A stretch of DNA of 64,000 nucleotides from Prorocentrum cordatum (lineage: Eukaryota > Sar > Dinophyceae > Prorocentrales > Prorocentraceae): positions 529,799 to 593,798 of the forward strand of contig CAUYUJ010000836.1 in NCBI GenBank assembly GCA_963575745.1. Direction: 5' to 3'. How positions within the stretch are numbered: position 1 is the first letter of the stretch; each line of letters starts with the position of its first letter. The position numbers and the translations under genes are program-made. Shown piece after piece: positions 20,576 to 32,209 of this stretch. The notes under the pieces were generated by a model that had not been told where the DNA came from, ran no database searches, and worked only from the letters and a program-made list of their open reading frames with translations.

Positions 20576-23226
20576 AGTTAGCAATTTTCCACAGTAAAGC
20601 GGCGGTGGATCACGCTCTCTCGAAGGTGAAGAAGACATTCCTGAAGAAGGAGCGTGACCGACATAGTGAGCTCGAGGGGTCCAGGCAGCCTCGTGTGGAT
20701 CTGAGGGCCCTGGACGCCATTGAGGCGCAGGCTAAGGAGGAGGAGCCACCTGAGCAGGAGCAGTTGCCGCAGCTTCCGCCTCCGAGGAGGGCGCGGTCTC
20801 GTTCCCCTCCAGGCCGGATGTCTTTCTGGAATGTACCCGGAAGCTTCTCCGGGAGCATCGGGCTCTGGCGGCCCTTCGGTGCCGCCGATTCCCAGAGACG
20901 ATTTCGAGCTCGAGCGGAAGCGGAAGTTCCTGGTAGATGACGTGCCGAGTTGCATTAAGAAAACGCGTCTGCAGGCTGCCCCGACGAGTGGCTTGCCGGC
21001 CCTCCGCGAGGTGGCCATGAACGCTGTTGTGCACTCGGGACCCCAGGAGTGGTTCGACCAGAATGCCTTGGATGGTGTCTCCACGCTCGTTCAGAAGGTC
21101 GTACGAGGAGTACGTGTACATCGAGAGCCACGGCGGAGACTCTATGATCACGACCGCCACCGGGAGTGCAGTCGCTTGTCGGTGATGCTCTCCGCCACGG
21201 GCCAGTGTGCCTACAAGGACGACGGCGCGAGCCGTGCCAACGAGCGCACGGAGGACAGCTGGGTTGGTCTCACTCACGCTCTTCTACCACGACAAGCCGG
21301 ACGCCCAGGCACAAGGGGTGTACTATCTGGACACTCCGGAGGGTCTTGTACGGCAGCCGATGACTTACGAGGAGTGGATCAACGTGTCATCTGTGTATGA
21401 CGCATGGCTGCAGGAGGCCCGGTACGAGCACGACGTGTTCGCACTCGTGATGAAGCAGAACGCGAAGGAGCTAGACCCACGTCACTTCGACCAGCACGAG
21501 AAGGCTAAGTTCGACGAGGCCGATGCCGCCGAGTGGCGGCAATGGATCGCCAACAACACGGTCGAGCTGGTCACCGAGGAGGAGGAGAAGAGCATTCCAA
21601 AGGACAAGATCATCTCGGTGCCCATGCGTTCGGTTCGCGCGAACCGGGGGCGAGGGCTGGAGTTGGAGGCGAAGTCGCGCTTGATCATCCCTGGCCATCT
21701 CGACCCGCAGCTTGGTCTATTCAGGACGGATTCGCCTACTACTTCCCCTTTGGCCGTGCTGGTGTGTGCGTCTATCACAATGGCGATGGATTGGACATTC
21801 GAGTGCTTCGACGTAGCGACCGCGTCCCTGTCCGGGCTGAAGCTGGAGCGGGAGCTGTATGTGAGGGCTCCTAAGGACGGGCTTCCAGCCGTCGACGGTG
21901 CTGGATGGCCAGCCGTGCGACCTTATGCGTTGCTTCGTTTGCTGAAAGGGGCGTGCGGTTTGACGGAGGCGCCTCGGTTGTGGTATCTCCGAACCCGCCA
22001 GGTGCTGACGGACGAGGTCGGCTTTGTGGAGCTGCGCTGTGCTCGAGCTGTCTTCGTTTATCGGGCGAACGGTAAGTGGATTGCTATGTTGACCTTGCAC
22101 GTCGACGACGGCATGCTGTTTGGAGACCCGCGTGGCCCCCAGTACCAGGAGGTGAATGCGAATGTCAACAGGCGTTTCAACATCAAGCACTGGAAGGAGG
22201 GCAACGACAAGGAGGCAGTCGCCTATCTCGGTGAGGAGTGGTGGCGCCACCCCGATCACATCGAGATCAGCATGCACGAATACATCGGCAAGCTGACAAA
22301 GCACCCCCTTGCAAGGGGTGATGACGAGGAGCGGGAGATGACTCCCGAAGAGCACCGCGACTTCCGGAGCTTGCTCCAGAAGGTGCGATGGCCTGTCGCA
22401 CGCGTGGTGCCACAGCTCGCGTACAGTGCGTCGGCGCTCGCACAGAAGGATCCGAAAGGTCGGAGGTTACTGCGCCTGCGAGTGCTCAATGACATCATCG
22501 ACCGGCTTCAGGACTACGACAGGAGAGGTCTTGCGACATTCCGGATCCGCCGTGTGGACATCGAGCGCTTGCAGGTGATCACGCTTATGGACGCTTCGTT
22601 TGCGAAGGAACCCGGCTGTAAGAGCCAGATGGGGTTCATGAGTATGATTACGGATACCCGAGTGTTGAAGGAGCTAGCTGTACGTTGTCTAGTGGAGTTC
22701 CAGAGCAGTACTATTACACGAGTTGTTGGATCTACGATGGCCGCAGAGTCTGCGGCTATGTCCGTGGCTCTGGATCGGCAGCTTTACCTCGGGCTGCTGA
22801 TTGAGGCAGTCTTGCACGGGGGGCCGCCCTTGCAAGGGGACTGGAGGCTGGCGCTGAAAGGTTCCGGGGGCGCTGGTGACGGACGCGAAGTCGCTCTACG
22901 ACCACGCGTCCAAGATCGGCTCGATGCCGGTGTCTCGGCAGACCCTCATTGACTTGTTGGTGGCCGAGGATTTGATTGAGCAGGAGGCCATCAAGTTCAA
23001 GCGGCTGCCCAGTAGCCACATGCTAGCGGACGTGCTGACAAAGGCCGCGCAGCCTAACGAGGTGCTATCGCAGTTCCTCCGCCACGGACTGTTCAGCATG
23101 GTGCCTACTGCTGAGCAAGAGGATGAGGAGGCACACCGTCTGCGGCTGCGCCGCGGACAGCGTGAGAGAGCCAAGGAGCGGAAGGCCCAGCGTCGGGTCG
23201 CCGTTCCAGGGCCTGCGAGCCCGTGA
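20576..23226 (+). pseudogene. Copia reverse transcriptase-RNase H, frameshifted
   Basis: Coding resumes after the foldback. It occupies frame 1 to about 20,840, then frame 2 to about 21,100, then frame 3 from about 21,280 to 22,860 (main RT body), and finally frame 1 again to TGA 23224-23226. RT features: an RANRGRGLELEAKSRL-type N-terminal region, DVATASLSG near 21,810, LLKGACGLTEAPRLW near 21,950, and the catalytic HVDD in place of YVDD at 22,099-22,110. RNase H acids are visible: Asp in LMDASF (22,590), Glu in AAES (22,745), Asp in VTDAKSLYD (22,876) and Asp in MLADVLTK (23,030). The frameshifts make this copy defective. RT frame and integrase frame are separated by the 19,416-20,575 insertion. 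Confidence 0.88.
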
Positions 23227-23460
23227 GGTCCTGATTGCAGCCGCTGATGGACCTAGTGAGGGCTAAGGTGATGTATGCACATACGTTGAGTTGACAGTTT
23301 GGATTAGTGAATCTAGACATTCATATTTTATATTTATATTTTGAGCCTCAGGCCGCACTAGCTTGAGGTGTATCGGCCTGTGGGCCGGTATAGACGATAA
23401 CTGCGCGCAGCGTTTCCCGTTCGTAGGGAGCGGCATCGGGGCAGCATTGTACTCACCCAG

Positions 23461-23642
23461 TGTGAAGAGTGCACTCCCCTGCCCCTCTGCCGCCCGTGCC
23501 ACCGTGTGCGCATGATGTGCGTGCTTTTCATGTTCGTGGCATGCACGCTGCTCGCCGCTGTTTTGGCCCTAGTCCTGGGGCCCTGGGACTGCGCCCGCAG
23601 TTGGACTGCCGCGCGGTCCGAGCTAAAACAACTGCACTGACA
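23461..23642 (+). repeat. 3' LTR of the copia element
   Basis: Direct copy of 12691-12872 with about four substitutions (for example GCATGATGTGCGTG in place of GCATGAAGTGCATG). Preceded by only a weak purine-rich tract near 23425-23445. Confidence 0.93.
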
Positions 23643-23647
23643 GTAGT
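23643..23647 (+). repeat. Target-site duplication GTAGT, right
   Basis: Perfect match to 12686-12690. Confidence 0.9.
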
Positions 23648-23801
23648 AACCGCGAACGCAAAAAAGGTTGTCTGGTATGATAAAGACGGGCAGTGGCAAA
23701 CGACCGCTCTTGGAAAATCAGTGGCGACCGAGGTCGAAGCATCATTAAACGCCTTTCGTGAGAAAATCAACCCGAACCCCGATGCCGACAGCGATCTGTA
23801 A
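23648..23801 (+). pseudogene. Retroelement ORF1-like pseudogene, 3' part
   Basis: Frame ending at TAA 23799-23801. It encodes a short segment with KVVWYDKDGQWQTT and an Ala/Glu-rich helix, ending in an acidic tail (NPDADSDL). It directly follows the right target duplication, so it is the downstream continuation of the sequence interrupted by the copia insertion and is probably the C-terminus of the 11862 pseudogene. Some middle sequence appears to be missing from both sides. Confidence 0.4.
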
Positions 23802-24640
23802 GACGGGGGCTCCGACAGTCACCGCACTCGGCTCAAAATAGCGGCAGAGGTTTGAATAACACACATTTGTGTGTGATGCGCCCCCATACTTCAGGACCCT
23901 TTCGGTCTAGTGCGCCGGCAGGACACAGCGGGCACCTAGTTTTATTGGGGCGGCCTCAACAAGGACATGTTTCACCGACTCCGCTATCGACCTCCGACTC
24001 CTACGCCCCCTCGCCCATCGATCTCCATCTTCCTCAGGACCTCTCAGCTCCGAAGGGGCACCGCGATGCCCGCCCTGAAGTTGCGCGCGGCCGCGGCGGA
24101 GGACGACAGACCTACGACAGCGTTTCCGGAGATGTGCCGTGGCGCATCCTACGACAGGTCGGGGGCGGCAAAGAGGGGGGTGGTGATTAGGGGGGAGTGG
24201 ATATCATGGCGGGGGCCATGATATTTCCCCAAATTTCGTGGCGCCTCTTATTATTTCATTACGTCCCTGGCCCCCCCGCTGGGCCGCGCACGCGTCGCCG
24301 GCCATGATTCCCCCCCCCCCCCCCCTTTGGACACCCCCGTCTTGGCCGCTCCCGAGACAGGGGCGCGCTACTACTTCCGACTTTGGCGCCGCTTTCCCCA
24401 GCGGCGGTGCAAACCAGGATTCTCCAACTCCCGCCCCCCGCTCCGACATCTGCCTTTCCGACTCCAGAATTGATTTACCCCAAATTCGATTTCCCCGTAG
24501 AATATGCGAAACATGTGTCAAATGCCCCGTAGATCTATGAAGCATTCTACGCATTCGTTCGTAGATTATTTGACGGGAAAACAATTTTGGGGTACATCAT
24601 TTCTGCAGTCGATCCCCCACTCGAAATGCACAGAGATTAC
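23802..24640. other. No supported gene
   Basis: No coding signal. It holds a perfect 10-bp stem hairpin (24201-24224) and a C-run at 24309-24325. Confidence 0.5.
24201..24224. repeat. Perfect inverted repeat
   Basis: ATATCATGGC and GCCATGATAT are perfect complements separated by four G. The stem can be extended by outer GGGGA/TTCCCC after a small bulge. Confidence 0.8.
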
Positions 24641-25165
24641 GAGGTGCCCGCGCATGATCAGGATTTTGCCGCGAAGTGCAGTGTGCATGGTTTCTTGACA
24701 AGGATGGTGGCCCTGCGCACCGCTGGCCACATTGGTGGCATCCCCGCCGTCCTTGTCAAAAACGATACAGAGGGTTCGCGGCCCCTTCGACCATGACACT
24801 CTATTTTGCCACAGCGTGCGCTTGCAGTGTTTTCGGCAGGGATGGTGCGGGTGTGTGTGTGTGTGTGTGTGCGTGTGGGTTATCATTGCCCCTGGTTTGT
24901 CGCTGGTCGGGTTGGGGGGGAGTGGTTGTGCGACCAGAATGAGCAGTGGTCAAGCTACTCCCGCCCGCTCTCCCACCACAGAAGTAGCTCCGAGTCTCAG
25001 CATAAGTATGGGCGCCATCGACAAGCATCGGGAAACAATGCAGACGCCAGACATGTGCGCGACGCCCGCGAGGTGTGCCGCGCGTACCATGGCACCCTGC
25101 ATCATCCTGTCAAATAGCATGCACACTACTGCGGGGCGCCCGCGCATGATGAAGTTTTTGTCGCA

Positions 25166-25200
<35 letters not shown>

Positions 25201-26020
25201 TGAAAAGGGTTACTGGGCCTGCGCGCAGCAGGAGATATGTTGCCCCTCTCGTCCCTGGCAAAACACATTGCAACGCGATCGCATGGTGCCCGCCCATGGT
25301 CCAGATGTTGACGCAACGTGCAGTTTTTTGTATTGTTATTATTATTAGTATTTTTCAACAAAAATATTTCGTTTACATATAAAAAAGGGATGGTGGAGGG
25401 GGGCATGGTTCTAGGGTTCGCCCCTGGTCAGGTGGGGGAGGGGGTGTACACTACATCAGGAACAGTGATGAAGCTGCGCTCCCCCGAAGGACGGCCGTCT
25501 CGCTCACTACTACCTGCCCTCCCGCTACAGAAGTCGCACCCGAGTCTCAGCATGGGCATTGACCGCCATCGACAATCATCGGGAACCAATGCTGACGCCA
25601 GCCAGGTGCGCGACGCCCGCGAGGTGTGCCGCGCGTGCCATGACCCCCCGTAATCTGGCCATGTAAGAATGCAAAGTGATCGTGGGGCGCCTGCGCGTGA
25701 TGACGGTTTTGCCGCAACATCTAGTTCGTATGTTTTTTTTTTTGACAGGAGCGATGGGCCTGTGCACACCAGGCTATATGCATGCCCCACCCCCTCGTCC
25801 AGGGCAAAAGACAATGCAACGTGATCGCGTGGTACCCGCGCATGATCCTGATTTTACCGCAGAGTGAATGTTGTATTCTCAGCTAGCAGATTTTATGGGG
25901 GCGGTGTCATGGTTGCGGGTTCGCCCCTGGTCATGTGTGGGAGGGGGTGTACACTACATTAGGAACAGTGTTCCATGTGCGTCTCCCCGAAGGACGGCCG
26001 TCTCCCACTGATGAGGATCA
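24640..26020 (+). repeat. Diverged direct repeats of about 0.5 kb
   Basis: 24,980-25,150 aligns with 25,527-25,705 (shared 'gagtctcagcat', 'cgccatcgacaa', 'gcgcgacgcccgcgaggtg', 'tgccgcgcg'). 25,410-25,505 aligns with 25,915-26,010 (shared 'ttcgcccctggtca', 'gggggtgtacactaca', 'ccccgaaggacggccgtctc'). The motif 'cgcgcatgat' plus 'gattttgccgc' occurs four or more times. Two (GT)n tracts (24,850-24,880 and 25,168-25,197) lie inside. Not coding. Confidence 0.65.
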
Positions 26021-26030
26021 GTGATGAACC

Positions 26031-26101
26031 ATTCCCCGAAGGGGAAGAGGATGTTGGAACAGGAAACACCCTAAACCATCTACACCCTAAAGGGCTGGTG
26101 A
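26031..26101 (+). repeat. Dispersed repeat family H, copy 1
   Basis: TTCCCCGAAGGGGAAGA, then 'ctaaaccat', 'acaccc' and AAAGGGCTGGTG in the same order as 55520-55595 and partly 43965-44055. Confidence 0.55.
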
Positions 26102-27122
26102 GATGTTGAGGGCATTTGTTGTCCTGGTGTCCGACCTTAGGATTGTCTTAGGCGCGGGAGGGGCATTGGGAATTACAAGCGTGCGCTCCAGCCTGGCAAC
26201 ACGCGTTTGCTTTGCCAGGGCCCATTCGCCTCCCAGTGGCCCTGCACACTGAACCGATCAGTCCTGCAAAGACGCCAGAAGTAAGGGAGTCCGAGGTTGG
26301 GATGACGGAAGAAACGAAAATAGAGCAGGGATCATGGATAGGGAAGGCGCAGGGGAAGACGCGGGAAATTGGAAGGGAATGCTGTATGGACGAGTGAGTG
26401 AGTCATCCGCAAGACAGGACGAGTGAATGAGTATCAAAACGCCTCGCCCACAAGGCATTTCAACATGCACCCCTTATGTTGTGACGTTGCTGTCCCACGC
26501 TAGAACTTCAAGCGCGAGCGACACGCGCGCGTTATCCGAGTGTATGTATGCATCTTTACACACATGCATACATGTGCGTACATCTATACGTGTGTGTGTG
26601 TTCATACGTAGACACGCATGATCCGTGGCATCATGCTTGCATGCACGTGCGCCAGTCATGCATGTCCTCAGTCTCTGTCTCTCCCCCCTCGGTGCCTCAC
26701 GTTCAGGGGGCTGCGCCCTGCCGCCGGCGCCCTCCGCCGACTTCCAGGGTCCGGTTTTTTCACCCAGCACAGCAGTTCTTAAAGTCACACGTCGCTGACA
26801 GATCGGGCAGCCGGCCACGCGAGCCGGCCGCGGGCCCAGCCCTTGCGCTCACCTGCCTGCAACTGAGCCAGGCGCCGCGGATCGGGGCCTTCAGGTTCTA
26901 TGCGCCCTGACTGCACCATCCCATCGGGCGCTGCGTTCATGCTGGGCCGTCGCACTCGAGGGAGGGCAATCTTGATTGGACAAAAACGGCGTTCTCTTGT
27001 GGGACGCCCTCCAGACAGATTTTCGATTTGTCCCATAGTGGTCCTGACCTTGAGTGGTACAAGAGTGGTAGTACCAGGTCACTGGCTCCACCCATGGGGT
27101 TAAGGCGCCCCGGAGCCATATC
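26102..27122. other. No supported gene
   Basis: Mixed-composition sequence with an ACACATACAT-like tract near 26,550-26,620. Short open frames on both strands have no recognisable features. Confidence 0.4.
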
Positions 27123-27149
27123 ATTTCAAGTCCTCTCCCGCTCGGCAGT

Positions 27150-27286
27150 TCTCCAGTCTTCTGAGAAGTTTGCTACGCCTTCTCCGAAGACACAGAAACA
27201 ACTTGCCGAAGGCTGGAGGGCTTCTGAGACGTCCCGCGTCTTCTGAGAAGGCCTCCTCCTTTCACTTCCCCCCCTCGCTCGCCGCA
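27150..27286 (+). mobile_element. Family A element, left-truncated
   Basis: The right terminal repeat TCACTTCCCCCCCTCGCTCG plus CCGC (27262-27286) matches the other copies. Inside are CTTCTGAGAAG palindromes and the 'ccgaagacacagaaacaacttg' segment corresponding to 36,868-36,890. The left terminal repeat is missing, so the left limit is approximate. Confidence 0.65.
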
Positions 27287-27289
27287 GAC

Positions 27290-28060
27290 CTTCAGCACGA
27301 CACTCTCCAGCCACCCGTCGTTAACGTCGTCGCCGACCTCTTTCTCTGCCCCCGTCGCCCTCCTCCAGCCCGTCATCCCCTGTTGGCTCAGACCACCTCC
27401 CCTCCATGCCTGACAGCGGGGGCCCCGCCGCGCCATAAGCAGCGCGCGCGGCCGCCCCAAGGGGCGGTCCGGGTGCTCCGGCGCATTGTGCTGAGCACGA
27501 GGGGAGGAGGAGCGTGGTGCCCATCGCTCTCTTTTCCCATCATCGTTTCCCGCTCCCCTTCCCCCCCCTCCCCTCCCTCTTCTCCGTACCTCGAGCCTAT
27601 CCTTCCCCTTTTTACTTCCCTTCCTTCCCATTCCCACTCACCCCCGTTTCCTCTTCCTCCCTTCCTCCCCTTCCCCCTCTCTTCCCTTCCCTTCACCTAC
27701 CTCTCCTTCCCTCTTGCCTCTCTTCCCCCTGTGCGTGCCGATGACTGCCTTCTCGTGCCCCCCCACCTCGAGAGAGGGAGATGGATAGAGAGAGATACAA
27801 AATGGGAGACAGAGGAGAAAGAAGATACCGAGGGAGAAAGAGAGAGAGAGGGATACATCGAACATGAGAGAGAGAGAGAGAGAAATCTGAGAATACATAT
27901 ATCGAGAGAGAGAGAGAGGGAGAGGGAGAGACAGAGAGAGAGAGAGAGAGAGAAACTGGGGCGTCGACGAACCGATAGACACATGTATACTCTTACCGGT
28001 TTCGTGATCCACGTAGATTTTGGCGTGCCGAGCCCACACAGTTTCGCGCCTGCTTCAGGA
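27290..28060. other. Pyrimidine-rich then (GA)n sequence
   Basis: 27,540-27,735 is CCTTCCC-rich. 27,770-27,955 is a long impure GA tract. No gene is seen before the exon that ends at 28125. Confidence 0.6.
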
Positions 28061-28074
28061 GATAGGGGTGCCAG

Positions 28075-28125
28075 CGCACCCCCTGCGACTCCTTGGGCAA
28101 GATGTTCAACCCCGAGATGATGCAG
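28075..28125 (+). CDS. Methionine-rich STI1/OEP61-like gene, exon a
   Basis: The frame gives a short segment ending M-F-N-P-E-M-M-Q, with the last codon CAG at 28123-28125 followed by intronic GC. The next exon in phase starts at 33570, and the join reads MMQ-AAQ. The 5' limit is uncertain: an in-frame TAG at 28063 excludes anything earlier, and an AG at 28074 is a possible acceptor. NPEMM followed by an amphipathic Met-rich helix is typical of STI1-type domains in Hsp70/Hsp90 co-chaperones and of plant OEP61-like TPR proteins. TPR exons were not found in this window, so the family call is tentative. Confidence 0.45.
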
Positions 28126-28639
28126 GCTCCGCACGGGTGGCGACCAGTGGACCACCTGCGGATTCGCGTAGAATCCAAGTCGTCTCGTGGTGATGCTCCA
28201 TAGCCAGCGGCTTCGGCGGCGCAGCTCACCGATTGGGCCAAAGTGGGTCCACAGCTTTCTGTCTCAGAGGGCGCCATCTTCGCGCTTTGGCTGTTGTGCC
28301 CAGTGTATCATTTCTTCCCGTGATGCTTTGCGTTGCGTTTCCTTGTTGGGATTCGTTTGTGCGGTGGTTGTCCATTTGAGCCCGCCATGACCCACAATTG
28401 CGTCAACCCGTAGAGTAAGGACGGGCAACTTTCCGAAGGGTACCCTTGCATCCTGCATCCTTACCGCGCATCCTCACGATACGGATTGATTGTGTTGGAG
28501 GCTGCGGGTTGGGATCGAAGTGAAGGGGAACGCTGCTTACCAGGGAACCGATTCCGATTTCTTCTCGTGTCGTGCGTGCCGTGCGTGCGTGCGGGGTGTG
28601 TGGGCGGCGAAGCTGCGCGCGAGGTCGAGAAGAGGTCGT

Positions 28640-28880
28640 GCCCTGGTCAGGGGTGGTTCGCGTCAGCTTGTTTCGCCCCCGTGCGCTCGCCAGGGAGCTG
28701 GGGTTGTCCTGGGGATGTCTTTGTTCCCGGATGGTCCCGTGGTTGTCTGGCGGTCGTCCCGATCGATGGTTCGTCCCGCGGTTGTCGGGCGGTTGCCGCA
28801 CGGTTGTCGCGTGAATGTAGCGTTGGTGTCCCGATGTTAGTCCTATGGTTGTCCGTTGTTGTCCGTGTCTTATTTTGTGA
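28640..28880 (+). repeat. GGTTGTCCC-type minisatellite
   Basis: Imperfect GGTTGTC(C/G)NG units. This is the complement of the GACAACCATCGG array at 29930-30640. 31440-31560 has the same orientation as this one. Confidence 0.7.
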
Positions 28881-28954
28881 GGCCGATCGGGTGAAACCGC
28901 TGGTGAGATGCATCGATAGATCGACTGATTTTGAGATCGATGTATGGTCACTCG

Positions 28955-29720
28955 ACACACGCACACATACATGCATGCATGCATGCATGCATGCATGCAT
29001 GCATTCCGTCACTCATTCATTCATATATACATACGTGCACATACACATACATCTATGTGTACAAACATACATACATACATACACACATACATATAGTCAG
29101 ACATTCACAAACATATGTACACAAACACGATCATACCTACACATACATACATACACACATCCAAGCATGCATGCATACGTGCATACATATATACACACAT
29201 ACATGCATACATGCATGCATACATACATACATACATACGCACATCTATACATAACCACACACATACATACATACATGCATGCATACATGCATGCATGCAT
29301 GCATGCATGCATGCATGCATGCATACACACATACACTTAGACATACATCCGAACGTACACATACATGCACGCATACATGCACATATATACGTACATACCC
29401 ATACATACATACACGCATGCATGCATACATACATACATGCATCCATTCATACATATATACATGCATGCATACATACATACATACATACATACATACATGT
29501 ATACATTCATACATACATTCGTGTATGCATCCATGCATACATACATACACACATCCACACGCACACGCATACATATATCGATATACATACATGCACACGT
29601 GTTTGCCTGCAGACATACATACATACACACATATACATACACACATACACATACATACATACATGCATGCATACATACATACACACATACATACATACAT
29701 ACCGTCATACACACATATGT
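28955..29720 (+). repeat. CATA/CATG microsatellite, 0.77 kb
   Basis: Almost continuous ACATACAT with interspersed GCATGCAT. Open frames in all phases encode Thr/His/Ile or Cys/Met/Tyr/Val repeats and are not genes. Confidence 0.95.
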
Positions 29721-29929
29721 AAGTTACACATGTGTGTGCGAAGGCATCGGTGGACACACTACTCGTGAGTATTGGGTCTGGATGATTTGGCCTATTGATG
29801 GTCAGACCTTTCGACCGATAAGGTAGAGAGTGATATTGGTTGGTTCTTGTACGACAATCCTGCGGGTGATAAGCGGTTTGGTGATGGGAGCGTGATATTG
29901 AAACACTATCATTCGCATCCAGCAGGGCA

Positions 29930-30640
29930 AACATGGGGCACCATCCAGGACAACATCGGGACAACATCCAGGACAACCACAGGACAACAGCGGGATAATA
30001 GCCCGACACCATCGATGGGGAAAGGAATGGTAACAGTCATCGGGGCAACCATCGGGCAGCCTGTCGGGGCAAACATTTGGATGACCATGGGACTACCATC
30101 GGCACAACATTCGGTTCAACCATCGGGATTACCATGGGCCAACCATCGGGACAACATTCGGGGCAACCATTGGAACCACCATCGGGACTACCATCTGGGT
30201 AATCATCGGGACAACCATCGGGACAACCATCGGGAGAATCATCGGGATGACCATCGGGACAACAATCAGGACAACCATCGGGACAACAATCGACACAATC
30301 ATCATGACCACCATCGCGACAACCGATGGGACAACCATCGGACAATTATCGGAAAAAAAAACAATCGGGCCAACAATCAGAACAGCTATTGGGATAACCA
30401 CGGGAGAACCAGCGGGACAAGCGTCTGGACAACCATTGGGACAACCATCAGGCCAATCGTCTGTCCAACCATCGGGAAAATGACTGGGATTTCAATCGAG
30501 ACAACAATCGGGACAACCATCAAGACTACCTTCGGGACAAACATTGGGACAAGCATCGTGGCAACAATCGGCATATCATCGGAACGTCAATCGGGACAAG
30601 CACGGGACAAACATCGGGACAATTATCGGGACACCCCGCG
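29930..30640 (+). repeat. GACAACCATCGG minisatellite
   Basis: About 45 imperfect 12-15-bp units of GGGACAACCATC. Because 12 and 15 are multiples of three, one frame reads as Thr-Ile-Gly-Thr repeats, but units of other length break it. Confidence 0.92.
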
Positions 30641-30644
30641 TGAG

Positions 30645-32205
30645 ACTGTTTGGCCCCACCTTCTCGGGAAGAGCATGCACCAGTGCAGTGAACAAGGATT
30701 GCATGAGTTTGCACGTTGGTTATTTGAGTCTCGCTTTTCTCTTTCGCAGCTTCTGGCGATCGGTCGGGCGGGCAACCGTTCGATAAGATGCCACGCTGGG
30801 AGGGTGACCATTTGACAGGATGCACCATCGATCGGTAGCATCAACAGCAGCATCAGCATGTAGATAATTGCATCCGTTTGTTGTGTGCTACCGTTCTGGA
30901 CTTTCAATTGGATGGCCGGCCCGGACATCATGCCCATACGACAACGGGGCGAGACGATTTCTGTGCGGTTTAACGCGCAGCGCGAGCGCTTCAGCTGTGG
31001 GTCACGTTGTGTAGCACGATGTTGCGCATACACGGGCCTTCGATGCATCTGTTCCTGTGTCGGCTCAAGTGCGCTGAGCACTGATACTGAAAAAATAAAA
31101 GTCATCTTTCTATTCGCCTTCTGGCGTTGTCAAACATGCAATATGGGAAGCTCTGCCTCCAGTCGCAGTGACAATCACCCACGGGACAACTCCTTGCACG
31201 CCCCAGCGCACGCGGAACTCACTTTGGCGAGCTGGGACGCGACCTATTTCGACATATCGGGCTAGTGCAAGAACTCGCGCAGTTTCGCCTCGCGCGCACG
31301 TCGCGCATCACACGACTCGAAACGGAAACCGGTTTACCTGTTCGGGAATTTCCGCTTCATTTCGGCAACATCCCCTCCAATGTTCGACATTGATAGTGAG
31401 ATCGATAGAGTGAGTAGCGGGTCTGAACATATTGCGGTTGACCTCTGATTTTCCCACGGTCGTTTTGTGGTTGTCCAGAGGTTGCCCCGTTGTAGTATTT
31501 CTTTGGTTGTCCCGTGGTTGCCCTGTGGTGGTCCCATGGTTGTCCTGTGGGGTTTGTGCCTTCAAATAGTGAGTCTAATGGGTGACGAGGCCATCAGGTT
31601 AGATAGGGTGCGTTGTCCGATAACGATCGATCTACATATAGCTGGACCGACGAATAACCAGGTCGACCTGTGGACTCAGACAAACAGATATGTAGATACA
31701 TGGATCTGAACGCTTGATATCTACTTATATATATGTAGGTGTGTAATGGCATTCGGCCCCTCCCGCCATCGTGCCTTGGTTGTGGGTCAAACGCCTCTGG
31801 GATGCTCTTTGGGATGTCGTGGGAGGTCTCTCGGCGGCCTTTATGAATCCTCTCACGATCCAAGTCAGGGGTGTGCCGCCATGGGCATGCCATCTGATAC
31901 CCGCCCCTGGGCCATCCACCCTTTCGAGGTCCCACGGCCGCGAAGCGGCTAGCAGAGGCCGCAAAGCGTTAGAAGCGTGAGTTGTGTTGCGATGCCACCC
32001 GTAGCAATCAGACAATACAATGGTTTATTTGTTCAGCCAGCGGGACCAAGAAGTCTCAACGCTTCCCCCCAGGGGGGATGCTCCGCCCTGTATCCAGTTT
32101 GGAAGCATCGGAGCCCCAACACGGTCCTTGAATACCGAAATGGAGGAAACACATGCCAGTGAGCGTCAGTGGGAATTTGATATTGGATGTTCCATCACGT
32201 CTTGC
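30645..32205. other. No supported gene
   Basis: 30,885-31,265 is open for 126 codons, and its internal ATG at 31142 would start MGSSAS, a myristoylation-like N-terminus. There is no other support. 31,440-31,560 repeats the GGTTGTCCC minisatellite. The remainder is unremarkable. Confidence 0.4.
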
Positions 32206-32209
32206 TGCC

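Larger units (their letters stand above)
12691..23642 (+). mobile_element. Complete copia-type LTR retrotransposon (10,952 bp)
   Basis: Bounded by two direct 182-bp LTRs that begin TG and end CA, and by a perfect 5-bp target duplication. The primer-binding site directly follows the 5' LTR. Domain order is gag, zinc knuckle, aspartic protease, integrase, reverse transcriptase, RNase H, which is the copia order (integrase before RT). The two LTRs differ at about 4 of 182 positions, so insertion is fairly recent. Even so, the coding region now carries a 1.16-kb foldback insertion (19416-20575) and at least three frameshifts, so this copy cannot make one intact polyprotein. It landed inside an older decayed ORF. 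Confidence 0.92.

Noticed and set aside
23469-23801. 110-codon frame spanning the 3' LTR and downstream sequence
   Set aside because: It joins LTR and target sequence by chance. Only the part after 23,648 has coding character.
28931-29826. Long frames rich in Thr/His/Ile or Cys/Met/Val/Tyr
   Set aside because: They are translations of a CATA/CATG microsatellite, open in every frame.
30037-30574. Thr-Ile-Gly-Thr repeat protein resembling an antifreeze-type repeat
   Set aside because: Unit length changes break the frame, and the opposite strand is equally open; best explained as a minisatellite.
31142-31265. Short frame beginning MGSSAS (myristoylation-like)
   Set aside because: Only the first residues are suggestive; there is no acceptor, no homology and no continuation.
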